Shown here piece by piece: positions 1-10,842 of a stretch of 64,000 nucleotides of DNA (positions are counted from its first letter, which is position 1; the number at the start of each line of letters is the position of its first letter). The position numbers were made by a program, and so were the translations under genes. This DNA comes from Polytrichum commune (taxonomy: Eukaryota; Streptophyta; Polytrichopsida; Polytrichales; Polytrichaceae), in NCBI GenBank assembly GCA_950295325.1, contig OX485809.1, forward strand, positions 30,380,001-30,444,000, written 5' to 3'. The notes under the pieces were generated by a model. The model ran no database searches, was not told where the DNA came from, and saw only the letters and a list, made by a program, of their open reading frames with translations.

Positions 1-468
1 AAGCATCAAGGACAACATCTCCTGGTTTAGTCAATGCTTCGATAAGAAATTGCAAAGACTCAGGGTCTTTTTCACGTGCTCCTCTCCATGGGATATTTCC
101 GTGCATCAATTGACTCTTGGACGTAGTACGATTGAAGAAGATATCTAGGGCACCCACTTCCATTAGAAATAGACCACTCACTTTGTTGAAAACAAATTGT
201 GGACGGGGCTCCAATCGAAAGAACATCATGACCCGAAACCGTCGAGTCTATATACAATGTTGTATCTTCATTATTAGAACAATGTTGTATCTTCATTATT
301 AAACCGTCGAGTCTATATACAATATTTGCATTCCAAGATGGAATTAAATTTGGAGGAGAAAACACATTCGGAACAGGCAGACCCTCTGGCAAATCCGCAA
401 TGATAAGATCAAATCCACCAAATTTACAAATTTCGGACGATACACGAGTCTTGCGAGGATGACAAACC
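1..468 (-). pseudogene. Terminal exon of the methyltransferase-like gene: catalytic core
   Basis: After an acceptor ending TTATAG, the minus strand reads VCHPRKTRVSSEICKFGG, then FDLIIADLPEGLP. The hydrophobic strand followed by D-L-P resembles the DPPY/DPPW catalytic loop of N6-adenine and N4-cytosine methyltransferases, with the first Pro replaced by Leu. In a second frame the strand reads FLMEVGALDIFFNRTT, then SQLMHGNIPWRGAREKDPES, then PGDVVLDA at the window edge, a typical motif I strand. The catalytic loop preceding the SAM loop is the order of the circularly permuted (beta) class. A 65-bp duplication (238-323) lies between the two frames and helps explain the frame break. Confidence 0.55.
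238..323. repeat. 65-bp direct duplication inside the methyltransferase-like exon
   Basis: The 21 bases beginning ACCGTCGAGTCTATATACAA occur at 238 and again at 303. The sequence between is itself an imperfect duplicate of GTTGTATCTTCATTATTA. Sixty-five is not a multiple of three, so the duplication shifts the frame; it does not by itself restore it, so another indel is also present. Confidence 0.8.
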
Positions 469-578
469 TATAAATCAAAATGAACTACATTAGAATTTCA
501 TAAACAAGAAATAGTTGTTTTCAAGCATAAAAAATTGCAAAAACATAAGAAACTAAAAAATGTCGTTCAAGCTTACTA

Positions 579-1195
579 CCTTTTTGACAAATTCAAACGC
601 AGACATCAACATTGGGTTGTCAATTGCGCAATTCTCCAATATATTGGAATTGGACTCGTTCTTCACAAACGTAGAAACCTTGTGTATATTGGATCCATTA
701 GAAGCTTCAACAACCACATATTGAGATTGAAAAACAGAATTTGAAGGTGTTGTAGCAATAACAACTTGGGGTGGAGTAGGAGTTAATGCAATATTATCAA
801 GGTGCAAATTAACATTGTGTGTAACGTTTTGTGGCATTGGTGCAGATGCTGGCGACAGTACAACCGCTTTAGCTGGTACAAAAGGATTTGGTGTAGTATG
901 GACTTTCCGTTTACGTTTACCTCCTCTCCCAACATGTTGTTGCACTTCATGAGGTTCTTTCTCCATTGGTTGTGATGGCTTCATTGACAACCTAAGACTT
1001 TCTTCTTCGGCGAGATAGAAATTCGTTGGACATTTAATAAACCATGGACAATGAACCAATAAATCATGAGTCCACAATGTTAATTGTAAGGCTGAAAATA
1101 TGCATTGGTCACTTGATATGTTTGTCCAAGAGTTCAAGAATGAAGGCAATGCTTACAATGGAATTGCTTTCCGGGATTCAAGCTCCCTTGTTAGT
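579..1195 (-). pseudogene. Exon of the methyltransferase-like gene with basic linker
   Basis: A block of about 200 codons ends SAFEFVKK before a GTAGTAAG donor at 579. It contains a basic stretch (GRGGKRKRKVH, near 930) that could act as a nuclear localisation signal, in a low-complexity Pro/Val/Asn-rich linker. The 5' part (1149-1195) is out of frame with the rest: TNKGA, stop, IPESNSIVSIAFI in one frame, and FSALQLTLWTHDLLVHCPWF in the next. The exon is therefore broken. No catalytic motif is visible. It is placed by splice continuity with the core exon at 468-1. Confidence 0.45.
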
Positions 1196-2526
1196 TACCT
1201 ACATAATTTCAATAAAAAAATTTAGTTCGATATCACCAATGAAGATAATTTTTATTACTTCAAAATAGTCAAGTGTAGAAAAATACCTATATATCACACG
1301 TTTCACTGCCAATTCACCCTCATGATTCTTCATCAATATTGTGGATTTTGGAAATGATGTTGAACCACGTAAAATTGGTGTATATGCTTTCTTCCAGAGA
1401 AGACAACGCCATTTTTCTATGTATCTCCAATTTGGAGGACATTGTCCCACACCACATCACGCAATTGTGGTAGAATGCCATGAAACTCATTGATGGTACC
1501 CTTCTCCAATTAAAAATTAGAATCCACACACAAAGCGTTATGTCAAATAATTATCTTAATAAATATAAATATTATGTAAGAATTATGATGTTTTCATAAG
1601 CATAAATGCATTTACAATTATAATCCATAATATAAACCGAGCAGAAAATAATCCTTTCACCACAAATCAAGGTCATTGTCTATAAAATTAAGAGGCAAAA
1701 AACACAAAGCCTCGCGTGTCATTGGAGACGAATTCCACCACTTCAACCATTTCACTTTATACTTGCCATCCACCGGAGTTGTTGTAATTGTTTGTAATTA
1801 TCCCAAGCTCATTTCTGGTTTAGGATTTGAACTCCAATGCCCATTTACCTGAAAACAATGAAAACAATGTTGAATATAAAGTACATAATGTAATAAAACA
1901 TATTACATAAATCAAACTAATAATATAAAGATTTATCTCTTGCACAAAATCAACGCCATTTGTGGGATCCGCAACTGCAAGGAGTTTATCAAACTCCTTT
2001 GACCTATAAGCCCTCACTGTTTTCCTCACCGCATTTGTTATAGCCTGCAATTCAAGCTTAGGATATCTTTGGGCCAATGGAGTGTTGTCCATATACTCAC
2101 GATACGCCTTTTTTGATACTGCCACAACATTACGCTGAAAACAACATTGAAAAAATTTAGTTTAAAAAATAATACAACTTAATGTAAGAATATGAAATTC
2201 ATGTAGACATTGAGATGTTAAATATACACCTTGTAAATGAAAGCTGCAAAAATGTTTGTAGTAAGAGGATACCATGTAGTCAATGAGTTTTTCTTCTCAC
2301 ACTTAGCATAATCCTCAGGCGACAATTTTTTTTAAAAATTCTTGTAGCTTTAAAGATCCAAAGCTCTGAATGCGATGGATTTAATGAACCAAATTGGTCT
2401 TCACGTGATTATTCTCCGTAGATCTGCCACTCCACAAAATAAATTTGTAAATATAAGATTCAATTTGACAAAAAAAAATTGTATTTGGTAAAAAAAAAAT
2501 TCACATTAACGGGCTTTAGGTCTTAC

Positions 2527-3074
2527 CTATTGACGTCATTCATGGCATCCAAGAGAACGCCAGTGACATCCATCGCATTAAGGCATATATAATCCACACT
2601 ATAATGCCATTCTTTCTCATCAGCATAAACTTTATCTATGTGTCGTCTCTATGTTGTACCTCCGTATTTATCCTCCCATACCCAGAACATTTTTCCTTTA
2701 AAAACCTTCAAATTTTCATCTCGGAAAAGTGACTGCTCAAAAACATCGTTCACTTGTTGCCATATTGGATCCCAATAACTCAACTTATCTTGTGTTACAC
2801 ATAAATTCTCCCCACGATCGTTGACAATAGAAACATACAAGACATGATCACTTTCTCTATATCCATTGAGAAATTCATTCTTCAACAACTGAACATCAAA
2901 TTCAAGAATTGGCCTAACCAAAGGCAATGGCTCCAAGCAGCATATAGAAATGGATAAACGAGATTTAGAAAGACGTCGAATTCGCAAGCCATTGATGACA
3001 GAGTTGAAATTTGTTTTCTCCGACTTTCTTTTTGATGTTGCTTCATTAATGTCGGTGTCCGCCAAAATTTTATC
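2527..3074 (-). pseudogene. Exon of the methyltransferase-like gene with conserved N-terminal domain
   Basis: Acceptor CTATAG at 3075-3080, donor GTAAGA at 2526-2521. The reading runs DKILADTDINEATSKRKSEK, then LVRPILEFDVQLLKNEFLNG, LYVSIVNDRGENL, KMFWVWEDKYGG, a stop (TAG, 2651-2649), then RRHIDKVYADEKEWHYSVDY and GVLLDAMNDVNR. The frame is otherwise open, so the TAG is probably a TGG (Trp) transition. The domain has no named family I can cite with certainty; I recall it at the N-terminus of long plant proteins that end in a methyltransferase domain. It could bind a partner or nucleic acid; the sequence does not say. Confidence 0.5.
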
Positions 3075-3179
3075 CTATAGATGAACAACCAAATCAAAGC
3101 TTATAATAAATGAAAAAGATCATCCAATTTACTTGCAAGAAATAGCCATACAAAAAAATAAAAACCAGAGTTGTGATAT

Positions 3180-4110
3180 GGACATGAAATTAGTAAAGAA
3201 TTTTTTTTTAAACTTGAAAGAAGGTAGTGGAATAGGGGTTTTGGTACCGAAACTCCTATTCCAGGACTTCCTTTGAAGAAACAAGCATGAAAGAGAAAGA
3301 GGGCAGCCGCTATGGCATGAACAAAAAATTGATAAAGAATAATTTATTTTTTAAAAGAAAGTAGTGGAATAGGGGTTTCGGTACCGAAACCCCTATTCCA
3401 CTACTTTCTTTCAAAAAACATCCATACAAGGAAATCAAGACAGCAACTATAACATCGACAAGAAACAGACAAAGAAGAATTTGGTTTCTGAAAGAAAGTA
3501 GTGGAATAGGGGTTTCGGTACCGAAACCCCTATTCTACTACTTTCTTTAAAAAAACATCCATACAAGGAAATCAAGACAACAACTATAACATCAATAAGA
3601 AACAGACAAAGAAGAACTTGGTTTCTGAAAGAAAGTAGTGGAATAGGGATTTCGGTACCGAAATCCCTATTCCACTACTTTCTTACAAAAAACATCCATA
3701 CAAGGAATCAGGACAATGGCTATAATATCAACAAGAAACAGACAAAGAAGAATTTGGTTTTTGAAAGAAAATAGTGGAATAAGGGTTTCGGTACCAAAAC
3801 CCCCATTCCGCTACTTTCTTTCAAAAAACATCCATACAAAGAAAATCAGGACAGCGGCTTGATATCGACACGAAACAGGCAAAGAAGAGGTAGGTTTTTT
3901 TATAGGAAGTAGCGGAATAGGAATTTTGGTACCAAAACCCGTATTTGAGGACTTCTTTTGAAGAAACGAGCATGAAGAATAAAGAGGGAAGTTGATATGG
4001 TATGAACATGAAATTGAAGAGGAAGAAAATGTTTTTTGAAAGAAAGTAGTGGAATAGAGGTTTCGGTACTGAAACTCCTATTCCACTACTTTCTTTCAAA
4101 GCACTTACAA
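3180..4110. repeat. Seven-unit 137-bp tandem array with central palindromes
   Basis: GGTACC centres lie at 3243, 3380, 3517, 3654, 3790, 3928 and (as GGTACT) 4065: spacings of 137, 137, 137, 136, 138 and 137 bp. Each unit holds a palindrome of up to about 55 bp built around gggtttcGGTACCgaaaccc with flanking GAAAGTAGTGGAATA and its complement. The remaining roughly 82 bp is a non-palindromic A-rich spacer. The unit at 3654 changes on both arms together (GGGATTTC / GAAATCCC), and the unit at 3928 changes TTTC/GAAA to TTTT/AAAA on both sides. The array sits within the intron between the methyltransferase-like exons ending at 4172 and starting at 3074. Confidence 0.93.
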
Positions 4111-4171
4111 AAATGATAATCACCACTGATATTTGAAAAACACTTATAGATAGAATAAGAAAGAGCCTTAC

Positions 4172-5195
4172 ATGTTGTTCTGGAGAAGGGTCTGATGATG
4201 GCGTTGCCAAATTGACGTCCATGCCAACCGTCGCTTCATCATCACTATCGGAGGCTGTGCAATGAATAGCAGATGTGGGTGGTTTGGTCGCCGCTTGATG
4301 AAGGAGGTCGTTTATTGGAGCAAACGCGCTGCCCATTGTTCTTCCGCTCGGTATCTTCATTGGCGCTCCACTTGGAGCGTTCGCCTCCCTCTGCACTCCG
4401 TGTGCCTCCTGCATACATCCCTTGCGAAATGGTATTTTTTCCTCATGGCCGTTCCAAAACGTTCAATGTCCCTAAAGCTTCTCGCCAAAATGACGTCTAT
4501 TTTTAGGAATTCTCCACGCAAGTGGATTAGAATGGACAAAATTCTCCGCAAAGAGTTGTTTCATAACGGGGAAAAAATCATGTTGCCTTATCACATTGCT
4601 ATGGACGTAGTAGCCATTACTCTGCATACAATGTTTTTGATGGACGACATTCTCGTTTTTTTAGGGATTTAATGTTTTCAAATTACACACAATCAAATTT
4701 TGCGTAAGAAAGACAATTTCTATGCTTGGAACTTTAGAAGTTTAAGAGGTGATATCAATTGGAAAATTTCCTCATCTACACATAAAACCCTGAAATACTT
4801 ACCGGTGCAATGTAAATGGAAGTGCATTCTACTTCTTATTTTGCGTCAGACATATCATTGGCAGTATTGCTCACTCGTTTGTCATCATCATTTCAAAAAA
4901 TGAGGGGTTGTTTGCTATCTTGCGTCTCGATTTCAACATTCTCGTTTTCTTCTATTTTAGGAAACTCTAGTACGCATGCAGTATCTTCGATGTCATATAA
5001 AGTGATCCTACCCGCTTGTCGTTCTATTTTGGCCCTATGTAATTGTTTCGTGCTAGAAAACTTCAAACCCTTCTTCCTTCTTCTCCTCTTTGCCAAAGTC
5101 GTGCACCCTTCTTTGTGCATTTCTAAGTCCTCTTTTCTGCGCACTAGGTCTTGTTTACAAAGAATGTTATGATGAAATAATAATCCACATACCAC
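4172..5195 (-). pseudogene. First two exon blocks of the methyltransferase-like gene
   Basis: Block 5195-4805 begins with an ATG and holds a bipartite-like basic stretch, LAKRRRRKKGLKF (about 5080), a plausible nuclear signal. It ends at an ACCG/GTAAGTA donor after two in-frame stops. Block 4680-4172 reads NPLAWRIPKNRRHFGEKL, two stops, then WNGHEEKIPFRKGCMQEAHG and an Asp/Ser-rich acidic tail ending PSPEQH before GTAAGG. The acceptor between them (near 4700) is unclear. The blocks are placed by splice continuity rather than by a recognised domain. Confidence 0.4.
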
Positions 5196-5201
5196 TAGTG
5201 G

Positions 5202-5292
5202 GTTGGGTTGTGTATGATTAGATTTTCAAATGTAATATTTTTTAGGCTTGGGTTGTATATGATTAGGTTTTCAAATGAGATATTCTTTAGGG
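5202..5292. repeat. 45-bp tandem duplication upstream of the methyltransferase-like gene
   Basis: TTGGGTTGTGTATGATTAGA at 5202 is repeated with few changes at 5249, each copy ending in TTTAGG. It lies in the presumed 5' flank of the minus-strand gene. The following 150 bases (to about 5460) are AT-rich with no other feature seen. Confidence 0.8.
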
Positions 5293-5784
5293 TTTTTTTA
5301 GGGTTCTGTGTTTCGTCTACAAATATTTTTTGGCTGTTATTATGTGTTGTCTATTTATATATATGATCAGATGTTATGATGTCATGGATTTCAATTTCAT
5401 TCAATATTATATTATATAACATTCAACATAAAGAGCCCGTTACGTTCATGAATATTGTATAATGCATCTATTGCATTCCATCTCTATGGCCACCATTATA
5501 GCTCATGGATCTTTTGTTTCATTCACGTTGCCCAATATGGTGCCCACATGTGTTCTTAATCGCAAGGGGTTAACAAAACTTGGACTTTCATTTGTGTTCA
5601 AATATTCAAAAACATTAAAACAAGTTGTGTTCTTAGTTATTAGTTGAATTAAGTTGAAGCTAGGATGTTAGTGCTTGAGTGCTAGTAGGAATTGTTAGAG
5701 TTATTTAGAGGTTGGTTAATGGGGTTCCTAGGCTTAAAGGCTTAAGCTTAGTAAACGGGGTTCTATTAACCTATATAGATAGTC

Positions 5785-6042
5785 ACTAGATTTTGGCACA
5801 TCCGCCTGTGAATGCGAGTTGTGTGTAAGAGACTGGATTAAGGTCTGGACCAACCCGGGTTCGAATGCGATTGGTTCCATTGACTGGTGCTATCCCAAGA
5901 TGAGCTAGTGGTAAAAGCATGAATAGTCTGTAGGCGGATACGGAGAAGAAGTTACTACATATGTGTAAGTAGAACCTTCTCAATTACTTTTCATATTTTA
6001 GAGGCATTTTACTTAAATTCACCTAACCGCTCACGGTTTATT
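5785..6042 (+). repeat. SINE-like repeat with tRNA B-box core, copy 1
   Basis: About 250 bp is shared with an inverted copy at 25790-26150. Shared landmarks are CATCCGCCTGTG, TGTAAGAGACTGG, AACCCGGGTTCGAA (a B-box-like GTTCGA core), CATTGACTGGTGCTAT, AGGCGGATAC and AACCGCTCACGG. No matching A box lies the right distance upstream on the same strand, so it is not a tRNA gene. A tRNA-derived SINE is possible but unproven. Confidence 0.55.
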
Positions 6043-6137
6043 AAGATTCGCGGATTAATTAGAAATGAAGTTAGTGGTTCAAATTAGATTTAAGTTAAGT
6101 AATTCGTATGAAGAAGTCAAGATACTTGCGAAGGACA

Positions 6138-6240
6138 CAATGATGGCAACGAACGGAGGATGAAGACGAATGAATGAATGATGGCAACGAACGGAGGATG
6201 AAGACGAATGAATGAATGATGGCAACGAACGGTGGATGAT
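6138..6240. repeat. Minisatellite, about 40-bp unit, 2.5 copies
   Basis: ATGGCAACGAACGGAGGATG followed by AAGACGAATGAATGA repeats back to back, the last copy diverging after GGTGGATGATG. It lies inside the solo LTR and encodes nothing obvious. Confidence 0.85.
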
Positions 6241-6938
6241 GCTAAGCGGATGAAGCCGGACGGATGAAGACTGTTTGATCAAGTGGATGGAAGACCAAGA
6301 CCGTTGGATCTAGGAATTTTAGGGATGATGGCTAGAGTATGACGGCCGGCAATTCCAACCGTTAGATGTGGGTATAGTTAGATCTACGGCCGGTAAGGTT
6401 TGGTGATGGAAGGGGGTAGTCCCCCGAAGGGAAGGGCGAAGGCTCATTCTCTCTCTCTAACTCTTGCGATTAGGACTATCTTTCTTTCTTTCTCTCTCTC
6501 CCTCACTAGGTAGATGAAGGCACAAAGTTCTTAGAAGGAAATAATAAGAATGTTTAGCAAAAGGGTTTATGAATCCTATGAATGTTGAATGACAAGGTTG
6601 AAGTAGGCTTAGTGATAAGCTTGGTAATATGCCATGTGTGTTGTGATCAAGTAATGGACCTTAGTAAGAGGCATTATATCATTAGATCTCTAGGTTAATA
6701 TTATTTAGCCTACAACCTTGAACTCGGGTTTTTCTTTTATTTATGTGAGTGTGATACTTGAGTGTTTGTAAACACTTGAGTTTGAGTTAATAAAGGAAGA
6801 TATGTCAAGTACACTGATTCACCAATTAGAATGGATATAAGTTACAACTGCTTACCAAGGCCAGTGGAGTTTATGTGAGTCATGAGCTCTCACCCGGATT
6901 ACGACGCTCAAGGGTGGGAGTTTAGGGCTGACAGTAGT

Positions 6939-8447
6939 CGGTTCCCAGGGCAATCAAAAGATAAAGTGTTTGTGTTCAAGATATTTGTAGACCTTTCAGG
7001 TAGTGGTGTAGAACTTTTGAAGAAGCTGCAAGTCGGGGGGGATATGGAGAATTCTTGGATTATGTTTGACCATGTCAAACATTTAAAAGACTGGATGACA
7101 ATGGCTTGCCATGTGTACGACAGTCGATACTGTAAAGTGTTAACCATTGCGTGTTGTGACATGCAATCTGAAGATGGTGCAGTACAAATTCTCTTTTGGG
7201 AGAATTTAAATTCTGTCATGACAAAAAATGATGTACCAAACGTAAATTTGATTGGATTTATGGCTGATAGTGCTCAAGCTAATTGGAATGCGGAGAGGAC
7301 GATTTACGGGGATGGTGACCCAAAGTCTACCCATGGTTGTACGTGAGCGTACATGTCTTTTCCATTGATCTGCGAGCTTGGATAAGGTGACCCAAAAGTA
7401 TATTAAACCATCCTTGCAGTTTCAACACAAGCAAATATGCAAGGATTACAAAGACGCAAAAACGATGGACGACGCCGAGACTAAGTATCATGTGATTCGT
7501 TCTTGGTGGTTGTTATCCAGAGCTGCCTCGGAAGAAGACATCCTTGGCCTTTCAGAGTGGTTGGGTTTTTAGCACTTTCGTTACAGACAATAGGGTGGTC
7601 ATATACTATTTGTAAATACATATCAAAATTCATTATTCAATGTCATTCATTTTTCTTCCACTGTTATATATATCTTATATTTTTCTTATCCTCGTATTTG
7701 TGTATTGTTCATAGGATATGACAATAGAAGAACGTGCAGAAATGTCAACATGCAATCTTGCAAAGACTATACACAACAAATGGCTCCAACAGTCTAGCAA
7801 CAAGATGACTTGTTTATATGAAGCTATAGTGGACGACATGATCCGTACATTCATGCAAATTACCAGACATGGTTGAAAGGGGGGTCTGATGATAAAGGTC
7901 CTGATTTGACATTCTTGAAACTCAAAGCAGCTGCCAGGTGTGGAGATCCAAAAATGTTGGCTGATGCCATGGAGTCTTATCTAGGGCAGAAGACGTCAAC
8001 ACTAGAGGATTGTGCATTGGAAGGGTCAGAGCTCTTTGGTTCCACCAAACGCAAACTCAACCTACCATCGGGTGAGGATTATGACTCTCATCGACCCAAC
8101 AAAGTGAAATATTCCATTTCTCGTCCCAACACTCGAGCAATTCGTCAACGCATAGAGAAATAATTGAGTTCTGCAATTCATGGTGTGACTCATACTACAT
8201 CCATGTTAGAGACTAATTGTCTTGCTTCTAAGTGGCACATTGCAAGATTGCCACCCAACTTAGCCAAACAATGTTGGGCACTGCAAGCTATTACAAGGAC
8301 TATGTGCAATGCCAAAGTCGGGACTGGGAAACATGACACACCTGCTCCAACATACAAAGGGCTCAGGAAAGAATTTCGCTCTTTCAACAATGTGGAGCAT
8401 GAATTTTGGTTTTGCCTTGACGACATCAAACATTGTGTGAATGACAG
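6939..8447 (+). pseudogene. SWIM-finger MULE-like transposase gene, 5' part, broken
   Basis: Successive open stretches read as one decayed protein: KDKVFVFKIFVDLSGSGVEL, LIGFMADSAQANWNAERTIY, then after a frameshift RERTCLFH-stop-SASLDKVTQKY, SWWLLSRAASEEDILGLSEW, LGF-stop-HFRYRQ-stop-GG. After an intron-like gap (about 7620-7715) it reads MTIEERAEMSTCNLAKTIHN, ELFGSTKRKLNLPSGEDYDS and HEFWFCLDDIKHCVNDS. I recall this order from plant proteins with a DDE-type core and C-terminal SWIM finger. Several stops look like TGG-to-TGA/TAG transitions. The frame stops at the GACAG target site (8443-8447) and resumes at 25029 after the nested insertions. Confidence 0.65.
8443..8447. repeat. Left copy of the 5-bp target duplication GACAG
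   Basis: GACAG directly precedes the LTR start TGTGAGGCC; the partner copy follows the LTR end GGGCTCACA at 25024-25028. Removing the insertion plus one copy joins the transposase frame without a break. Confidence 0.85.
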
Positions 8448-9590
8448 TGTGAGGCCAAACCCACCACCCTTAAGCGTCCTAGTCCGGGTGATGGTGTTGA
8501 GAATCACATGTATTGTTTGTATCGGAAGAATGATCTCTTTGCACCCAAAGGCGTTCATATAATTTTGAATCACTTTGTTTATTAGTGGTAGCCTCTTGGT
8601 TTTGGGCCGCGTTGGCCTTCTCAAGGGTCCAACCGGCGGCCTTGGCAACACAAGCTCTCAAGGATATCCCCCTTTGGCCTTTGATTATTCTCTTCATTAC
8701 TTGACCATTGCTAGAGTCTTCCGCTTTCTCCATCGGCCTAACTTCCTTTGTCTCGCCAATGTGGATGTCCTCCGCTTTCTCCATTTTTTTATAAGTGATC
8801 GATTTTCTACCAAAAATGATGTAAGTGTTGAAAAACACTCCCTTAATAGTTAAACACGCTCCCACACAATTGCCTTGCGGCCACCCTTAATTCTAACTAT
8901 ACTAAAAGTCCTAACTACTTTCCCATGGCTAATTAAGGTTTTAGGGAATCTAATGTGATAGATGCTAGAATATGTTTGTGCCTTATTGATTAGTTCCAAC
9001 TTCGAGTAGCCTCGTAGCTTAATTAAATGTAAATGGTTTACCCAACCAGGTAACCTTTTAATTTAACTAGCCTACAACTTCGGCGCTCCAGGGGCCTTAA
9101 GCCAAACTTCAGTGCTTCAAGGGCTTAGCCCAGCCTCGGCGCTCCAGGGGCCTTAAGCCAGACTTCGGTGCTGCAAGGGCTTAGCCCAACCTCGGCGCTC
9201 CAGGGGCCTTAAGCTAGACTTCGGTGCTGCAAGGGCTTAGCCCAGTCTCGGTGATCCAGGGGCCTTAGCCCAGACCTCAGTAACCCAGAAGCTTAATCAA
9301 GCCGAACTACAATTTACCACAATCCACCTAATCACCTAATTAGTCAAAGGCCCACATGCGAGCCTTTCAACTACACACTAAATGTAATCCTCTCAAGATG
9401 CTTAATCGGACAATGGATAACTCTTTTATTCTTTGACTAATAAACTAACTAATTAACTAACAACATTAACTAATCTACACACGTGGTTCCAAGCTCTAAG
9501 AGCTCACCTCCTTGAGAGGACGAGAGAGAGAGCTTAACTCCTTCACTTCACTAAAAACTAATCAACCCACACACGTGGCTCAAGCTCTTA
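8448..9590 (-). mobile_element. Solo LTR, family A copy 2, left segment
   Basis: The element starts TGTGAGGCC and ends GGGCTCACA at 25023, with inverted terminal bases and a GACAG target duplication. Without the CACTA insertion it is about 1.6 kb, like the 1.5-kb copy at 29927-31423, and lies in the opposite orientation to that copy. No gag-pol coding is present, so it is a solo LTR or a very reduced element. It contains a 56-bp tandem repeat and is split at 9590/24556 by the CACTA element. ORFs of 90-150 codons here overlap on both strands and match nothing known to me. Confidence 0.8.
9077..9300. repeat. 56-bp tandem repeat, four copies, inside the LTR
   Basis: CGGCGCTCCAGGGGCCTTAA begins at 9081, 9137 and 9193, with a diverged fourth copy at 9249: exact 56-bp spacing. 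Each unit also contains GGGCTTAGCCCA. The repeat is much more GC-rich than its surroundings. Confidence 0.92.
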
Positions 9591-10842
9591 CACTACTAGA
9601 GAATTTGTGACCGGGCCAACAGTTCCATAGCAGAAAATTGTTGAGCGTTTCAGTCATTTAGGTCGCGTTGAGGCGGTCGGCCTTCAACAGAAATCTGTTG
9701 TTAGCATTCTGTTGAATAGGTCTGTTTGGTTGTTGATGTCATCCTGCGTGGCATTCCACGTCCTTCTTTATCACTGCTCCAAACATCTGAGTTGGCAGTT
9801 CTTGCCACGTGTGTGGATTTTGTCTTACGCACTAGTGGTGTGAAAACTTCAAGTTTATGCCTATCACTGACTTACTTTGCGATTTTAGCGGTGACTGTAT
9901 CAAATTAGAATTGGTAATTCTCGTTATTAACATTTCCGTTCTCTGTTATTATTTATGTATTTACCTCAGTTGCGTGAATGTGGTCTCGTAATTTAGGGTT
10001 TAATAACATATTGTCAAATTAAAGTTGGACGTGTGGCATTACCTGATTGGCTACTTACTTTTAATGCCTGAGTTGTCATGATCTGATTTGCCAGAGTCAG
10101 TATGCCCCTATTGTGCGGTTCTAAATTTGGCTTTTCTACGGTTGGACAAAATATGAAATTCCCATCCAGTGAATCAATATAATAGGGTTTTGGGATATTC
10201 AGATGCACCCAATGGTTTCATTGAAAGTGCCACAATCTATCCTCCTTATCATATCACATTACATAACATCCATGATACTAACTACCGTAGGAGTCACATG
10301 GCGACCAACCTCTGCTGCACATGAGTATCATAAACAACACTAACCATTCTCACATTATAAACGTGCATATTAATAATATGCAGATATTATAGTAAACATC
10401 TAGACTGCCATCACACCATACATTCAGTGTGGTCCATTGTCATCACAATAGCCTTCCTAATTTCTGTCATCTCATATGGAGAACTACTGCTCACTTTGAT
10501 ATACCCAAATCACAACTCCGACCGCACCATATTACTTACTGCAACGATTCTATCATTTTGTCTATAACCCAGATCCAAATTCTAACATGACAACTAATAG
10601 CACGCTCTGCATACCAGCAACAATGGTATTTTAACATACACAACACCTACTACCCATCACTCAGCATCCTAACTTCACACAACATATCATGGATTTCGGA
10701 CACGATCCAAAATTATTTCGCATTATTCAGCGCCATTCTCCCAATTCGTCGCCACTCTCGCACAGTATTGGTCTCTGCTGCATCCCCCCGCCCTCGTGTT
10801 CTTGTCTGTAATGTAGAGCATTGTATATTAGAGTTCCAAGCC
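9591..10842. other. CACTA left subterminal region, non-coding
   Basis: This holds the terminal inverted repeat and subterminal CAACAG/CTGTTG words within the first 140 bp, which in this superfamily are transposase-binding sites (family knowledge). The remainder (about 9730-10840) is AT-rich with no convincing ORF and probably includes the 3' UTR of the minus-strand gene. Confidence 0.6.

Larger units (their letters stand above)
1..5195 (-). pseudogene. Degenerate multi-exon methyltransferase-like gene (3' end beyond the window)
   Basis: Read on minus, a chain of exon-like blocks with GT-AG borders can be followed: about 5195-4805, 4680-4172, 3074-2527, 2430-2231, 2141-1938, 1848-1690, 1512-1285, 1195-579 and 468-1. 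Several junctions join in frame, for example CAT/GTAAGG at 4172 to TATAG/GATAAA at 3074, and AAAAAG/GTAGTA at 579 to TTATAG/GTTTGT at 468. The last block ends in GDVVLDA, the SAM-binding loop of amino-methyltransferases. Stops inside blocks (TGA near 4890, TAA near 4830, TAG at 2649-2651, TAA near 1800) and frameshifts show it is not functional. I recall similar long uncharacterised proteins from non-seed plants; that match is from memory. Substrate (DNA or RNA) unknown. Confidence 0.55.
5523..6933 (+). mobile_element. Decayed solo LTR, family A copy 1
   Basis: The 3' end (6884-6933) closely matches the ends of two other copies in this window (31375-31423, and 8448-8500 on the complement), including CGGATTACGACGC and the terminal CTGACA. 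The 5' end near 5530 (CCCAATATGGTGCCCACATG) matches the other copies' starts but the terminal TGTGAG is lost. No internal coding domain is seen, so it is best read as a solo LTR. It holds a SINE-like insert (5785-6042) and a 42-bp minisatellite. A 5-bp target duplication cannot be shown because the left end is eroded. It ends just where the readable transposase frame at 6939 begins. Confidence 0.55.

Noticed and set aside
3180-4110. CRISPR-like array (regular spacing)
   Set aside because: The spacers are repeats too, the units are tandem duplicates, and the context is plant nuclear.
5785-5990. Possible tRNA gene (AACCCGGGTTCGAA and GAGCTAGTGGTAAAAGC)
   Set aside because: The A-box-like word lies downstream of the B-box-like word on the same strand, so a tRNA cannot fold; treated as a repeat.
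8448-8562. Plus-strand reading through RPSPGDGVENHMYCLYRKND as continuation of the transposase
   Set aside because: The GACAG target duplication and the seamless junction at 25029 show that this is LTR sequence, not transposase.
8479-8865. Minus-strand 128-codon ORF and overlapping 153- and 92-codon frames
   Set aside because: They overlap each other within LTR sequence and have no domain.
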